64,000 bases of DNA from Phycisphaeraceae bacterium (GCA_028282805.1 JANQHD010000016.1:20147-84146); one strand, 5' to 3'. Positions 8,873 to 17,919 are shown, counted from the first letter of the stretch. Translations and numbers: made by a program. The notes: generated by a model from the sequence alone, not told the origin.

Positions 8873-10510
8873 ATGATCACGTCAACCGACGCCATCTCGC
8901 AGGACACGCTCAAGCCGGCCCAACCGGTCGAAGCCGACGGTGCGCCCGCGACGAACGCCGACGAACAGAACACACGCCCGCCCGCGCACCGCACGATCGA
9001 CCTGGCCGGCGAACACCCCTCGGCGCTGTTCACCAAGCGTGTGCCGATCGGCTTTGCGCGTGCGAAGAGCGTGCTCGGTCTGGCGACCGAACAGGGTCCG
9101 CTGCGCATCGCGATGGCCGAGCCCGGCGACCGCCAGACGCGGGACGTGCTGCGGCGCTGGCTGGGCGGCGCGCTCGAGGTCTTCGCCGCCGACCCCAAGC
9201 AGTTGGGCGTCGCCATCAACCACGCCTACGGCCAACAGACCGGCGCGGCGCAGGAGTTCGTCGAGAACCTCGACCGCGACGCGGTGATCGACCAGGTCAA
9301 CCAGCTCGAGGGCCGCGAGGACCTGCTCAACGTCTCCGACCGCTCGCCGGTGATCAAGCTGGTCAACCTGGTGCTGTTCGAAGCGGTGCAGCAGGAAGCG
9401 TCCGACGTGCACATCCAGCCGTACGAAGACCAATTGGTCGTGCGGATGCGGATCGACGGCGTGCTGTTCGACACGTTCAACCTGCCCATCGGCGTGCTCG
9501 ACGAGGTGGTCAGCCGGATCAAGGTCATGGGCAAGATGAACATCGCCGAGAAACGCCTGCCGCAGGACGGCCGGGCCACCGTGCAGGTCGGCGACCGCGT
9601 GATCGACCTGCGCGTGTCGACCGTGCCGGCCAGCCACGGCGAGCGCGTCGTCATCCGCCTGCTCGACAAGAGCGCCCGGCTGTACACCCTCAACGAGCTG
9701 GGCATGGAGCAGAACTCGCTCGCACGCTTCAAGCAACTGATCGGTGTCGAGCACGGGCTCATCCTCGTCACCGGCCCGACCGGTTCCGGGAAGAGCACGA
9801 CGCTCTACGCGGCGCTCGGCGAGATCAACTCGACCCAGCGCAACATCATCACCCTCGAAGACCCGATCGAGTACCAGCTCGACGGCATCAGCCAGATCCA
9901 GATCTCGGACAAGAAGGGCATGACCTTCGCCGGCGGCTTGCGCAGCGTGCTGCGGCAGGACCCGGACATCGTGATGATCGGCGAGATCCGCGACCACGAG
10001 ACCGCCGTGCTCGCCATCCAGGCGGCGCTGACCGGCCACCTCGTGTTCTCCACGCTGCACACCAACGACGCGGCCAGCGCCGTCACGCGCCTGCTCGACC
10101 TCGGCATCGAGCCGTACCTCGTGAGCAGCTCGCTGGTCGGCGTGTTGGCCCAGCGCCTGGTCCGCCGGGTCTGCGCCGAGTGCGGCCAGCCTTACACGCC
10201 CAAGCCGCAGGAACTGCAATCCCTCCACTACGCGCCGAGCGCGGAAGTGCGTTCGCGTTTCCGCAAGGGCGCGGGCTGCGAAGCCTGCCGCGGCACCGGG
10301 TACCACGGGCGCGTCGGTTGTTTTGAACTGCTCACCGTCGACGACGAGACGCGCCTGCTGATCCACGAGCGCGAGACGGCCTCAGCGATCAACAACGCCG
10401 CGATCCGCGCGGGCATGCACAGCCTGTGCGACGACGGCCTGGCCAAGGTCGAACTCGGCACCACCACGCTCGACGAGGTGATGCGCGTCTCCATGCGGAG
10501 TGGTTTCTGA
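8873..10510 (+). CDS. gspE: Type II secretion ATPase GspE
   Basis: The 545-aa cytosolic ATPase has an N-terminal MshEN/T2SSE_N-like region (about 40-125). The catalytic core carries Walker A GPTGSGKSTT (about residue 301), the Asp box ITLEDPIEYQ, Walker B MIGEIRDHETA and the His box GHLVFSTLHTNDA. A tetracysteine zinc module CAECG...CEACRGTG near residue 440-475 is characteristic of GspE/PilB and absent from PilT. It powers pseudopilus assembly. Its TGA overlaps the ATG of gspF by one base (TGATG), indicating translational coupling. Confidence 0.94.
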   Translation: MITSTDAISQDTLKPAQPVEADGAPATNADEQNTRPPAHRTIDLAGEHPSALFTKRVPIGFARAKSVLGLATEQGPLRIAMAEPGDRQTRDVLRRWLGGALEVFAADPKQLGVAINHAYGQQTGAAQEFVENLDRDAVIDQVNQLEGREDLLNVSDRSPVIKLVNLVLFEAVQQEASDVHIQPYEDQLVVRMRIDGVLFDTFNLPIGVLDEVVSRIKVMGKMNIAEKRLPQDGRATVQVGDRVIDLRVSTVPASHGERVVIRLLDKSARLYTLNELGMEQNSLARFKQLIGVEHGLILVTGPTGSGKSTTLYAALGEINSTQRNIITLEDPIEYQLDGISQIQISDKKGMTFAGGLRSVLRQDPDIVMIGEIRDHETAVLAIQAALTGHLVFSTLHTNDAASAVTRLLDLGIEPYLVSSSLVGVLAQRLVRRVCAECGQPYTPKPQELQSLHYAPSAEVRSRFRKGAGCEACRGTGYHGRVGCFELLTVDDETRLLIHERETASAINNAAIRAGMHSLCDDGLAKVELGTTTLDEVMRVSMRSGF

Positions 10511-11724
10511 TGCCGGTCTACGCCTACACCGCCACCAGCGCCGCCGGCGGCACGGTCACGCCCGACCGCGGCACGATCACCGCGGACTCCCCGCGCCAGG
10601 CGCGCGACCAGCTGCGCGACCGCGGCCTGTCGATCCGCGACCTGATCGAACAGAAGGCCGGCCGGGGTCAAAACCTGTTCAACCGCTACCTCGCGGGCCG
10701 ACAGTCCGCCAAGGTCACCGGGTTGTTGCAGGAGATGGCGACGCTGCTGGGCGCGGGCATCCCGCTGATCGAAACGCTCGACACCATCACCCGCCAGCAC
10801 GAAGGGCGGTTCCAGCAGTCGATCATGCTGCTGCGCGACCGCGTCGCGGCGGGCGGTTCGCTGGCCGAGGCGATGGGCGAGCAGGCGGTGCTGTTCGACC
10901 CGCTGTGCGTCAACATCGTGGAGGTCGGTGAGAACGCCGGCACGCTCGACGCGTCGCTGGCGCGCCTGGTCGAGTTCCGTCGGCAGGCCTCGTCGATGAA
11001 AAACCGCGTGGCGTCGGCGCTGATGTACCCCGGCATCGTTTTGTCGGTGGGCGTCGGCATCAGTGTTTTTCTCATGACTTTTGTGATGCCGCAGGTGCTC
11101 GAAGTGCTCGAAGGCACCGGCCAGCAGCTGCCTTTCGTCACGGTCGTGGTCAAGGCGATCAGCGACTTCTTGCTCGGCTGGTGGTGGCTGTTGCTTATGG
11201 CCACGGCCGGGCTGGTTTCCGGCGCCACGGCCTTGCTGCGCACGGAGCGCGGCACGCTGGGGCTTCACCGGTTGTTGCTGCGGCTGCCGGTGCTCGGCGA
11301 CCTGCTCCGCAAGCAGGCGATCGCGCGCATGGCGACGGTGATGGCGACGCTGCTCAAGAGCGACCTGCCGTTTGTGCGCGCCGTGCGGATCGCGCAGCGC
11401 ACCGTGCGCAACGGGGTGTTGCAAGGGGCGCTGGTGGTGTGCGAGCAGGCGGTGGTCGCGGGGCGGGACATCTCCGACGCCCTGGAGAAGACGGGCGCCT
11501 TCCCGCCGATGGTGATCCAGGTGTTCGCGGTGGGCCAGGCGTCCGGGCGGCTGGAGGAGATGCTCGAGAACCTCGCCGCCGACTACGACACGCAAGTCGA
11601 CATCGCTTCGAGTCGGCTGACCGTGTTGCTCGAACCGATCATGATGATCTTTCTGGCGATCGTGGTGGGGTTCATCGCGTTCGCCGTGATCCTGCCCATA
11701 TTGGAGGCCGGCAATGTGCTCTAA
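10510..11724 (+). CDS. gspF: Type II secretion inner-membrane platform protein GspF
   Basis: The start at ATG 10510 overlaps the gspE stop by one base and gives MPVYAYTATSAAGG, the usual opening of GspF/PilC proteins. The 404-aa product carries two T2SSF repeats (about 65-190 and 270-395) and three membrane helices, including VGVGISVFLMTFVMPQVLEV and LLEPIMMIFLAIVVGFIAFA. It is the inner-membrane platform that receives torque from GspE and extrudes pseudopilins. It ends 11 nt inside gspG. Confidence 0.93.
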   Translation: MPVYAYTATSAAGGTVTPDRGTITADSPRQARDQLRDRGLSIRDLIEQKAGRGQNLFNRYLAGRQSAKVTGLLQEMATLLGAGIPLIETLDTITRQHEGRFQQSIMLLRDRVAAGGSLAEAMGEQAVLFDPLCVNIVEVGENAGTLDASLARLVEFRRQASSMKNRVASALMYPGIVLSVGVGISVFLMTFVMPQVLEVLEGTGQQLPFVTVVVKAISDFLLGWWWLLLMATAGLVSGATALLRTERGTLGLHRLLLRLPVLGDLLRKQAIARMATVMATLLKSDLPFVRAVRIAQRTVRNGVLQGALVVCEQAVVAGRDISDALEKTGAFPPMVIQVFAVGQASGRLEEMLENLAADYDTQVDIASSRLTVLLEPIMMIFLAIVVGFIAFAVILPILEAGNVL

Positions 11725-12145
11725 ACAGACCCGCGGGCGGCGCTGCGCGCGGCGCCGCACGGACAAGCCCGGGTTTTCGTTCATCGAGATCATGGTGGTG
11801 GTGGTGATCATCGGCATGCTCGCCGGGGCCGTGGCGATGCGTTTCGGCGGCGTGGTGGACAAGGCCAAGGTCGAACGCGCACGCAACGACATCGGCACGA
11901 TCGTCAATGCCATCGAGTTGCATTACACGCAGCACAACCGCTACCCCGACAACGACGAGGGCTTGAGCGGTTTGCCGTTGAAGAGCACCAAGGACCCGTG
12001 GGGCAGCCCTTACGGTTACAACAGCCCGGGGCAGGGCGAGCCGTACGAGGTGTTCTCGCTGGGCGCCGACAAGCGGGTCGGCGGCGAAGGGCAGGACGCC
12101 GACATCTACTCGTGGCAGCTCGGCGATGTGGTGGAGGACGGTTAA
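11714..12145 (+). CDS. gspG: Major pseudopilin GspG
   Basis: The 143-aa prepilin has a basic leader and a prepilin peptidase site PG|FSFIEIMVVVVIIGM with Glu at +5. The C-terminal part DPWGSPYGYNSPG followed by EVFSLGADKRVGG...DIYSW is the calcium-binding beta-loop typical of GspG. It is the main subunit of the T2SS pseudopilus. ATG 11714 overlaps gspF by 11 nt and has GGAGG at 11703-11707. The +2 serine (FSFIE rather than FTLIE) is a small deviation. No prepilin peptidase gene is present in the window. Confidence 0.93.
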   Translation: MCSKQTRGRRCARRRTDKPGFSFIEIMVVVVIIGMLAGAVAMRFGGVVDKAKVERARNDIGTIVNAIELHYTQHNRYPDNDEGLSGLPLKSTKDPWGSPYGYNSPGQGEPYEVFSLGADKRVGGEGQDADIYSWQLGDVVEDG

Positions 12146-12147
12146 GC

Positions 12148-12687
12148 GTGAGGCGGCGCGCGTTCACGCTGATGGAGGTCGTGCTCGTCGTGGCGCTGCT
12201 GGGGCTCATGGCCGGCGCGACGACGTGGTCGCTGGCGGCGTCGGCCCAACGTGGCTCGCGGGAACACGCGTTCGGTCAACTGGCCGGCTTGGACCGGGCG
12301 GCCCGGCTGACCGCCGAGCGTTTGGGGGAACCGGTCGTGCTGCGGTTCGACCTCGACAAGCAGCGCGTGCGCCGGTTTGTGGTAAGCGAGCGTGATCGGC
12401 ACGCCGCCTCGCACACGCTGACGATGCCGCGGGGCGTGAAGATCGATCGGGTCGTCACCGCGGGATCGGACGGGCGGGGCGGGGCGGACGCCGACACGTT
12501 CGACGTCGCGTTTTCGACTGGCGGGCGCAGCGTGAGCTACGCCTTGAAACTCGTGGCGGACGACCCGCGCACCGCGCAATGGATGGTGGTTGGCGGGTTG
12601 ACCGGCCAGGTAACGATGGGATTCGATGAAGACGAAGTCGACAATCTGTTTGCCACGCTCGCGGCGGGCCGGCCTGACGCTGATTGA
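12148..12687 (+). CDS. gspH: Minor pseudopilin GspH
   Basis: GTG at 12148, 2 nt after the gspG stop, gives MRRRAFTLMEVVLVVALLG. The type IV prepilin site has Ala rather than Gly before the cut (A|FTLME), with Glu +5 present. The 179-aa product then shows a short helix and beta-rich GspH/FimT-like domain. It belongs to the tip complex of the pseudopilus. It overlaps gspI by 62 nt, a long overlap for this operon, so the gspI start may lie slightly downstream. Confidence 0.85.
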   Translation: MRRRAFTLMEVVLVVALLGLMAGATTWSLAASAQRGSREHAFGQLAGLDRAARLTAERLGEPVVLRFDLDKQRVRRFVVSERDRHAASHTLTMPRGVKIDRVVTAGSDGRGGADADTFDVAFSTGGRSVSYALKLVADDPRTAQWMVVGGLTGQVTMGFDEDEVDNLFATLAAGRPDAD

Positions 12688-13078
12688 GGTCGTCGCGGCG
12701 ATCGCGATACTCGGCACGGTGCTCGTGGGCGTGGTGATGGCCAAGGCCCGGCACACGCACCAGTTGGCGCTGACCGAGAGGCGAAACGATGCGTTGCGCG
12801 CCGCTGACGAGTTGCTCGCGTCGTGGTGGACCGAGCCGCAGGGCGTGCCCGTCGCGCAGTCGGGCGAGTTTGAGGCCGGTGTGCCGTTGGCGTGGGAGAC
12901 GCGCTGGGTGCCGAACCGCGCCGTTGAAGAGTTGGGCGCGCGTGTGCTGCGCGTGGAGATTCGCGAATCGCCCGATGGCGCGATCGAGCCGATCGACGGC
13001 GGGGAGGCGCTGGTCGTGGTCGACCTGGTGATGCCAAACCCGGACGCGGACGGCGAGAAGGGAGGGGGTCGGCCGTGA
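12626..13078 (+). CDS. gspI: Minor pseudopilin GspI
   Basis: The 150-aa prepilin has a basic leader RSRRAG|LTLIEVVAAIAILG with Glu +5 and a hydrophobic helix, then a small beta domain. The leucine at +1 is unusual, since phenylalanine or methionine is the norm. Position between GspH and GspJ matches the order of gsp operons. The ATG at 12626 lies inside gspH in another frame; the leader length (16 residues before the cut) is plausible from this start. GspI nucleates the tip with GspJ and GspK. Confidence 0.85.
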   Translation: MKTKSTICLPRSRRAGLTLIEVVAAIAILGTVLVGVVMAKARHTHQLALTERRNDALRAADELLASWWTEPQGVPVAQSGEFEAGVPLAWETRWVPNRAVEELGARVLRVEIRESPDGAIEPIDGGEALVVVDLVMPNPDADGEKGGGRP

Positions 13079-13932
13079 ATCGGGCGCGTGGGTTTACGCT
13101 TGTGGAGTTGCTGTTGGCGACGGCGCTTTCGACGCTGTTGCTGTTGGGGGTGACGGCGGTGATCGCATCGCTCGGCTCGGCGGCGCAGCGTGAGGGGCGC
13201 GGGCAACAAGCTGCACATGCGATCGGACCCGCCGCGGTCGACGCGTGGGTGCGGCTGCTGCGAGAAGACATGGCCAACGCGAGTGAGGTCGAGGTGTCGG
13301 GCGACAACGAGTTGACGCTGATCGGTCACGCGGCGCTGGACCCGCGGAGCGGCGAGCGCACCCATCGGCCGGCCCGCGTGGTGTACGCGGTTGAGCGCAT
13401 CGGGGCCCGCGACTGGCTGGTGCGCCGGCAGCATGCGCTGGACGAGTTGAACAGCCGGAACGTGAGCCGGCGGCTGGTGTTGTGTGGTGTGGCGGGTTTC
13501 GAGTTGGACAGCCGTGGTGCGGATACCGTTGCCGATGAAGGCACAGATGCCCGGCGCCCGCAGGCGTCAGTAAGCACAGCGGCGCCCGGCGAACGGCAAC
13601 CCGCCGCCCGCCGGCCCGGCGCATCGCACACGGGGCTGAAGGACGGGACGAACGTGTACCTCGCGGGGTTGGCGTACTACGTGGAGAACCTGCCCGAAGA
13701 TATCCGCCGCAACCTCGTTGAGGAAGCGGATGGCACGTACTCGATCGCGACGACCAAGGCGGGCATCGACGTCAGCGCCGCGGGTCAGGCGTCGGCGAGC
13801 GGTGCCGGGCCCGGCTCGGTCGATCGTGGGCAAGATGAACCCGCGGCGCACGCCTCGGCGGTTGCGTGGCGGTTGCGCCTTTGGGTGGGCGACCAACAGC
13901 CCGCCGTGGAAAGGCTGGTGGGGGTGCGATGA
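13075..13932 (+). CDS. gspJ: Minor pseudopilin GspJ
   Basis: The 285-aa prepilin opens NRARG|FTLVELLLATALST. The GTG start at 13075 overlaps the gspI TGA (GTGA, 4 nt). GspJ proteins are usually nearer 200 aa; the excess lies in a hydrophilic, proline/alanine-rich stretch around residues 140-190 (DTVADEGTDARRPQ and onward) that looks like an unstructured insert. It is expected at the pseudopilus tip with GspI and GspK. Confidence 0.85.
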   Translation: MNRARGFTLVELLLATALSTLLLLGVTAVIASLGSAAQREGRGQQAAHAIGPAAVDAWVRLLREDMANASEVEVSGDNELTLIGHAALDPRSGERTHRPARVVYAVERIGARDWLVRRQHALDELNSRNVSRRLVLCGVAGFELDSRGADTVADEGTDARRPQASVSTAAPGERQPAARRPGASHTGLKDGTNVYLAGLAYYVENLPEDIRRNLVEEADGTYSIATTKAGIDVSAAGQASASGAGPGSVDRGQDEPAAHASAVAWRLRLWVGDQQPAVERLVGVR

Positions 13933-14852
13933 GGCGCAACGCACACACATGCCGACCGCGGCGCAGCGGTTTCGTGCTGCTGATGACGCTGGTGCTGGTG
14001 CTGTTGGCGGGCGTGTCGCTGGCGGGCGTGGCGCGGCGGAGCGCGCTGGGCGCGGTGGAAACCCGGACCGGTGTCGAGGCGTTGCAACGGCGGTGGGCGA
14101 TCACGAGCTTGCACGCGACGCTGGCGGGGCGCGCCGAAGCGTTGCTGGACGAAGCCGAACAGCGAGCGCATAGATCGGTTGCGCACGAGCGCCGGCCGAT
14201 CGCCAGCGGGCGTGTGGTGTTCGAACTGGCGGGGCACGCGTACGAACTGGTCGTGACCGACGAGCAGTCGAAGCTCAACGTGAACCAACTGGTCGCGAGC
14301 GAGGGCCGGGCGGCGGCGCAAGAGGCGGTTGGGCGTTTGGTTGGCGCCGGCCGAGCGCCGGACAGCAAGGTGAAGGTGAGCTTGCGTCAGCGATCGTCAA
14401 GCGTCGCGGGTTCGGTAGACGGTTCAACGCTGCCCGCGGTGGTGGGTTACGGCCAGTTGTTTGAAGCGGTGCCACCCGATGCGTTGATCGGCGACGGTGC
14501 GGGTTCGGGCCTGGCGGCGGGGGTCACGTTGTGGGGCGACGGGCGGGTGAATGTTCGGCGTGCTTCTGACGAGGTGATTCGCCGGGCGTGCACCAAGCCC
14601 TTGGGGCCGGTGGTCGTGGCGAAGCTTATCGCGGCGCGGAACGAAAACCCGAAGCGTGACCTGGCGGATTTGCTCAAGGGCATCAGCGGGCTCGATCGCG
14701 CGTTGCGTGTGAAGATCGACCGGCACGTGACCGACCGCTCGCGTTGCCACGGCTTGTGGGTGATCGCTCGCGACGGCCAGCGTGCCTGGCACTCGCTGTT
14801 GATCGTCGAGGGTGAACCGAACGACTTACAGGAGCACCGGTACACGTGGTGA
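13929..14852 (+). CDS. gspK: Minor pseudopilin GspK
   Basis: ATG 13929 overlaps the gspJ stop (ATGA) and yields a 307-aa protein with leader and site RRSG|FVLLMTLVLVLLAG. The +5 residue is Met, not Glu; loss of Glu5 is a known property of GspK, which caps the pseudopilus tip. The large alpha-helical region (DLADLLKGISGLDRALRVKI, a helix-hairpin-helix-like segment) also fits the family. It is followed after 4 nt by the gspC-like gene. Confidence 0.87.
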   Translation: MRRNAHTCRPRRSGFVLLMTLVLVLLAGVSLAGVARRSALGAVETRTGVEALQRRWAITSLHATLAGRAEALLDEAEQRAHRSVAHERRPIASGRVVFELAGHAYELVVTDEQSKLNVNQLVASEGRAAAQEAVGRLVGAGRAPDSKVKVSLRQRSSSVAGSVDGSTLPAVVGYGQLFEAVPPDALIGDGAGSGLAAGVTLWGDGRVNVRRASDEVIRRACTKPLGPVVVAKLIAARNENPKRDLADLLKGISGLDRALRVKIDRHVTDRSRCHGLWVIARDGQRAWHSLLIVEGEPNDLQEHRYTW

Positions 14853-14856
14853 AACG

Positions 14857-15402
14857 ATGAATGTACGCCAACGGAAACGAATGATCGTGGGGTCGGCGAG
14901 CGTGGTGGCGCTGGGCGCGGCGGCGTTGCTGGCCTGGGGTTTGGGCGTGCCCGTGTGGGTGGCGCCGGCGGTTGCGGGCGTGACGCCGAACGCCGGCGCA
15001 ACGAACGAGGCTTCGGGGGGCGCCGATGATGATCAGGCGCCCGCCCAAGCGCCGGCGCTCGATCTGGCGGAACTGAAACGGCTGTGCGCGACGGACCTGC
15101 GGCGACCGTTGTTCGACCCAACGCCCGTCAAGCCGAAAGCGACCGCGGCGGCGCCCGCGCTGAGCGCCCTGCGTGTGCGGTTGATCGGCACGGCGAACGA
15201 ACCGGGGCACGCAATGGCCATGCTAGAAAAGAGCGACCGCACCATCGCGTGGTGCGCCGAGGGCCAGAGCATCACCGACGGCGGGGGCGTGTTGACGCTG
15301 GCCAAGGTTGAGAACGAAAAGGTCAAGGTGTTGTACGGCGGCAAGGAGTACGAGCTGGTGATGCCGAAGAGGCCGCCGCTGCTGGGGGGAGGCAAGCCGT
15401 GA
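14857..15402 (+). CDS. GspC-like inner-membrane protein
   Basis: The 181-aa protein (start ATG 14857, 4 nt after gspK) has one membrane helix near residues 10-30. A linker leads to an RPLFDP motif typical of GspC, and then a C-terminal homology-region-like beta domain (LSALRVRLIGTANEPGHAMA, GKEYELVMP). GspC links the inner-membrane assembly to the GspD secretin. Here the gene lies after gspK instead of before gspD, which is common outside Proteobacteria. It is too divergent to give the symbol outright. Confidence 0.75.
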   Translation: MNVRQRKRMIVGSASVVALGAAALLAWGLGVPVWVAPAVAGVTPNAGATNEASGGADDDQAPAQAPALDLAELKRLCATDLRRPLFDPTPVKPKATAAAPALSALRVRLIGTANEPGHAMAMLEKSDRTIAWCAEGQSITDGGGVLTLAKVENEKVKVLYGGKEYELVMPKRPPLLGGGKP

Positions 15403-16772
15403 GTGAGGCGTTTGTGGTTGTGCTCGGCGACGACGCGTGGCGCGTGGGTCGGATTGCCGACGGCGAGGTCGAACTGGTTGATTTGCCGCACGAGGCCGGG
15501 TCGCCGGTGGAAGCGCGTGTCGATCGTGCGGCGGAGCAACTCGAAGCGTTGGGCCACGCGGGTCAACCGGTTGTGCTGGCGCTGCCGAGCGCGTGGTGCT
15601 TGAGCGCCGTGATCGCGATGGACGACCTGGAGCGCAGCGGCCGGCGGCGAGCGATGGGGTACCGGCTTGAAGAGTGCCTGCCGATTTCGTGCGAAGACGT
15701 GGTGGCGGATTACGTCGAGTTTGATAAGGGTGAAGCGCTTGGCGTGTGTGCCGAGTACGCGCCGTTGGCCGCTTGCGTCAACGCCTTCGAGGCCCGTGGC
15801 GTGCCCGTGGGGCACCTCTGCCCGGCGGCGGTGCTGGTTGCGGCGCACGAGGCCGAGCGGTGCGCGGATATCGACGGCGTGCTGATCGGCCACGCGCACG
15901 AACCGCATGCCGAATACGACTTGATCGAGTTTCGCAACGGCAAACCTTCGCGGTGGTGGTGGATCACGCGGGACGACCACGCGGTGCGCGAACACGTCGC
16001 GGCGTGGGCGTCGGCCGACGAACGGCCGTTACGGTTGTCGACGGTCGGGGGCGATCGGTCGGTCGGTGAGTATGTGAGCGCGATAGCGCAGGTATCGCTT
16101 GAATCGGGGGATGCCGATGCCACGCAGGCCGCGGCGCGGCAGGCGGCGAGGCTGTTGGATCACGCGGCGGCGCCGTGGGTCGACCTGCGACGCGATGCGC
16201 TGGCGGCGCCGGGGCGGTTTCGGGCTTACCACAAGCCGGTCGGCCTGCTCGCCGTGGCGGTCGTGTTGTTGCTGGTCAGCCTGTCGGTCGTGGCACAGTG
16301 GCGCGGCCGGCAGTACCGGGCGCTGGCCGCGCAGCACAAGCACGACCAGCGGCTCGTGTTTCAGCAGGCGATGCCCGACGCGAAGCGTGTGCCCGTCGAG
16401 TTCATGGCCCGCCGCCTGGACAGCGAACGCCGCAAGCTCGCCGGCGTCGGCGGGAAGGCGACGGAAGACGTCGACCCGGCGGAGTTGCACCCGACCTCGG
16501 CCTTAGCGCACCTTCGTGGTGTGCTGGCGCACCTGCCGGGCGACGTGCGTTACCGCGTGTTGGACCTGCAGATCCGGCCCGACCTGGTGCGCGTGGACGG
16601 CGAGGCGCAGAGCCACGTGGAGGCCGAGCGCGTGGCCGTGGCGCTGCGCCAGTCGGGCGCGTACACCGTCGAACAGCCCAAGACCGAGCGGCTCAAGGGC
16701 CGGGGTGTAAGCTTCTTGTTCCACGCCCGCCCGGCCGAAGCCTCGCTCGCCGCGAAGGGGGATACGCGATGA
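15399..16772 (+). CDS. gspL: GspL-like type II secretion inner-membrane protein
   Basis: The 457-aa protein has an N-terminal cytosolic actin-like domain (about 1-255, PilM/GspL fold), a membrane helix at about 283-303 (VGLLAVAVVLLLVSLSVVA) and a periplasmic ferredoxin-like domain (about 365-440: VLDLQIRPDLVRVDGEAQS). GspL recruits GspE to the membrane and pairs with GspM. GTG 15399 overlaps the previous stop by 4 nt and ATG of gspM overlaps its own stop by 4 nt, so translation is probably coupled across all three. Confidence 0.85.
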   Translation: MSEAFVVVLGDDAWRVGRIADGEVELVDLPHEAGSPVEARVDRAAEQLEALGHAGQPVVLALPSAWCLSAVIAMDDLERSGRRRAMGYRLEECLPISCEDVVADYVEFDKGEALGVCAEYAPLAACVNAFEARGVPVGHLCPAAVLVAAHEAERCADIDGVLIGHAHEPHAEYDLIEFRNGKPSRWWWITRDDHAVREHVAAWASADERPLRLSTVGGDRSVGEYVSAIAQVSLESGDADATQAAARQAARLLDHAAAPWVDLRRDALAAPGRFRAYHKPVGLLAVAVVLLLVSLSVVAQWRGRQYRALAAQHKHDQRLVFQQAMPDAKRVPVEFMARRLDSERRKLAGVGGKATEDVDPAELHPTSALAHLRGVLAHLPGDVRYRVLDLQIRPDLVRVDGEAQSHVEAERVAVALRQSGAYTVEQPKTERLKGRGVSFLFHARPAEASLAAKGDTR

Positions 16773-17302
16773 TTCAGCTCAAACGCTCGGCGAGGATGAT
16801 CGCGTTGGTGGTGGTGGCGCTGGCGGTCGCGGCGGGCCTGAACCTGGAATGGATGATCGCGCAGCGCGCCGAAGCGCGGGGCGCGTTGGAAGACCTTGAA
16901 CGCTGCCGGCAGCTCGTGGGGCAGATCGCGTCGTTGCGCGACATACCCACCGTGGCTTCGACCGAAACCATGGGCGTGCAGGAGCTGGGCGACCGGATCC
17001 AGCGGGCCCTGCGGTTGGCGCAGCTCGAGGCCTCGGCGATCGAGGGCATCTACCCGCAGTCGGCCCGGCGCGTGGGCGACTCGCCTTACCTTTTGAAGCC
17101 GACGCAGATCGTGTTCCGCGGCGTGACCCTGCCGCAGCTGACCACGTTCCTGTACCACATGAACGACGACACCGGCATGAACGTCAGCCACCTGAACCTC
17201 AGCACGCCGCGCAGCGACGCGACCGACGCGCGGTGGGACGCCGACGCCACGCTGACCTACCTGATCTTTTCGCCGCCCAAGAACAAGCGAGCCAAACTGT
17301 GA
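16769..17302 (+). CDS. gspM: GspM-like type II secretion protein
   Basis: ATG 16769 overlaps the gspL TGA (ATGA). The 177-aa product has a single N-terminal membrane helix (about 9-28), a short coiled coil (about 30-55) and a ferredoxin-like periplasmic domain that includes VFRGVTLPQLTTFLYHM. Size, topology and position after gspL identify it as the GspM/PilO-type partner, though sequence identity within the family is low. Confidence 0.8.
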   Translation: MIQLKRSARMIALVVVALAVAAGLNLEWMIAQRAEARGALEDLERCRQLVGQIASLRDIPTVASTETMGVQELGDRIQRALRLAQLEASAIEGIYPQSARRVGDSPYLLKPTQIVFRGVTLPQLTTFLYHMNDDTGMNVSHLNLSTPRSDATDARWDADATLTYLIFSPPKNKRAKL

Positions 17303-17919
17303 GCGCGATGATGTGTCACCGAGCGATGAAACACCTTTGCCTTGCCCTGATGCTGATGGCCGCGTGCGGTTGCAACCCCAACCGCGTCGCGGACGCGCCG
17401 ATCGGCAACTACCGAACCATCACCGCCGAGCCGCGGCGCGACACCGAGGCGGCCAAGCGCTTGAACCGCGTCGGCCTCGAGCACCTCGCGGCGGGTGAGT
17501 ACGACGAGGCGGTCGACGCGTTCGTGCGCGCGTTGACCGAAGACGTCGAGTTCGGCCCGGCCCACAACAACCTCGGCAAGGTCTATTACATCCAGAAGAA
17601 CTGGTACAAGGCCGCGTGGGAGTTCGAGTACGCCGGCAAGCTGCTGCCGCGCCACGCCGAGCCGCGCAACAACCTCGGGCTCGTGCTGGAACAGGCCGGC
17701 GAGCTCGACCGCGCCGTCGACCAGTACCGCCAGGCGGTGGGCCTCGAGCCCGGCGTCATCGCCTACCGCGGCAACCTCGCGCGTGCGCTGATCCGTCGGG
17801 GCGACCGCACGGACGAGGTGCGCAAGCTGCTGGAGTTGATCGTCGAAAACGACACGCGCCCCGAGTGGGTGCTGTGGGCACGCCAGCAACAGGCGGGTTC
17901 CGGCGTCCGGTTCGAGTGA
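17299..17919 (+). CDS. TPR lipoprotein, possible T2SS pilotin
   Basis: GTG 17299 overlaps the gspM stop (GTGA), following the operon's pattern; ATGs at 17308, 17311 and 17326 are alternatives. All starts give a lipoprotein signal ending LMAAC or AACGC. The about 206-aa product contains three to four TPR units (GLEHLAAGEYDEAVDAFVRA, AHNNLGKVYYIQKNWYKAAW, PRNNLGLVLEQAGELDRAVD). PilF/PilW pilotins are TPR lipoproteins that carry secretins to the outer membrane. The location at the end of the gsp operon makes that role likely here, but it is inference. The convergent Sel1 gene ends 27 nt away. Confidence 0.8.
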   Translation: MSAMMCHRAMKHLCLALMLMAACGCNPNRVADAPIGNYRTITAEPRRDTEAAKRLNRVGLEHLAAGEYDEAVDAFVRALTEDVEFGPAHNNLGKVYYIQKNWYKAAWEFEYAGKLLPRHAEPRNNLGLVLEQAGELDRAVDQYRQAVGLEPGVIAYRGNLARALIRRGDRTDEVRKLLELIVENDTRPEWVLWARQQQAGSGVRFE

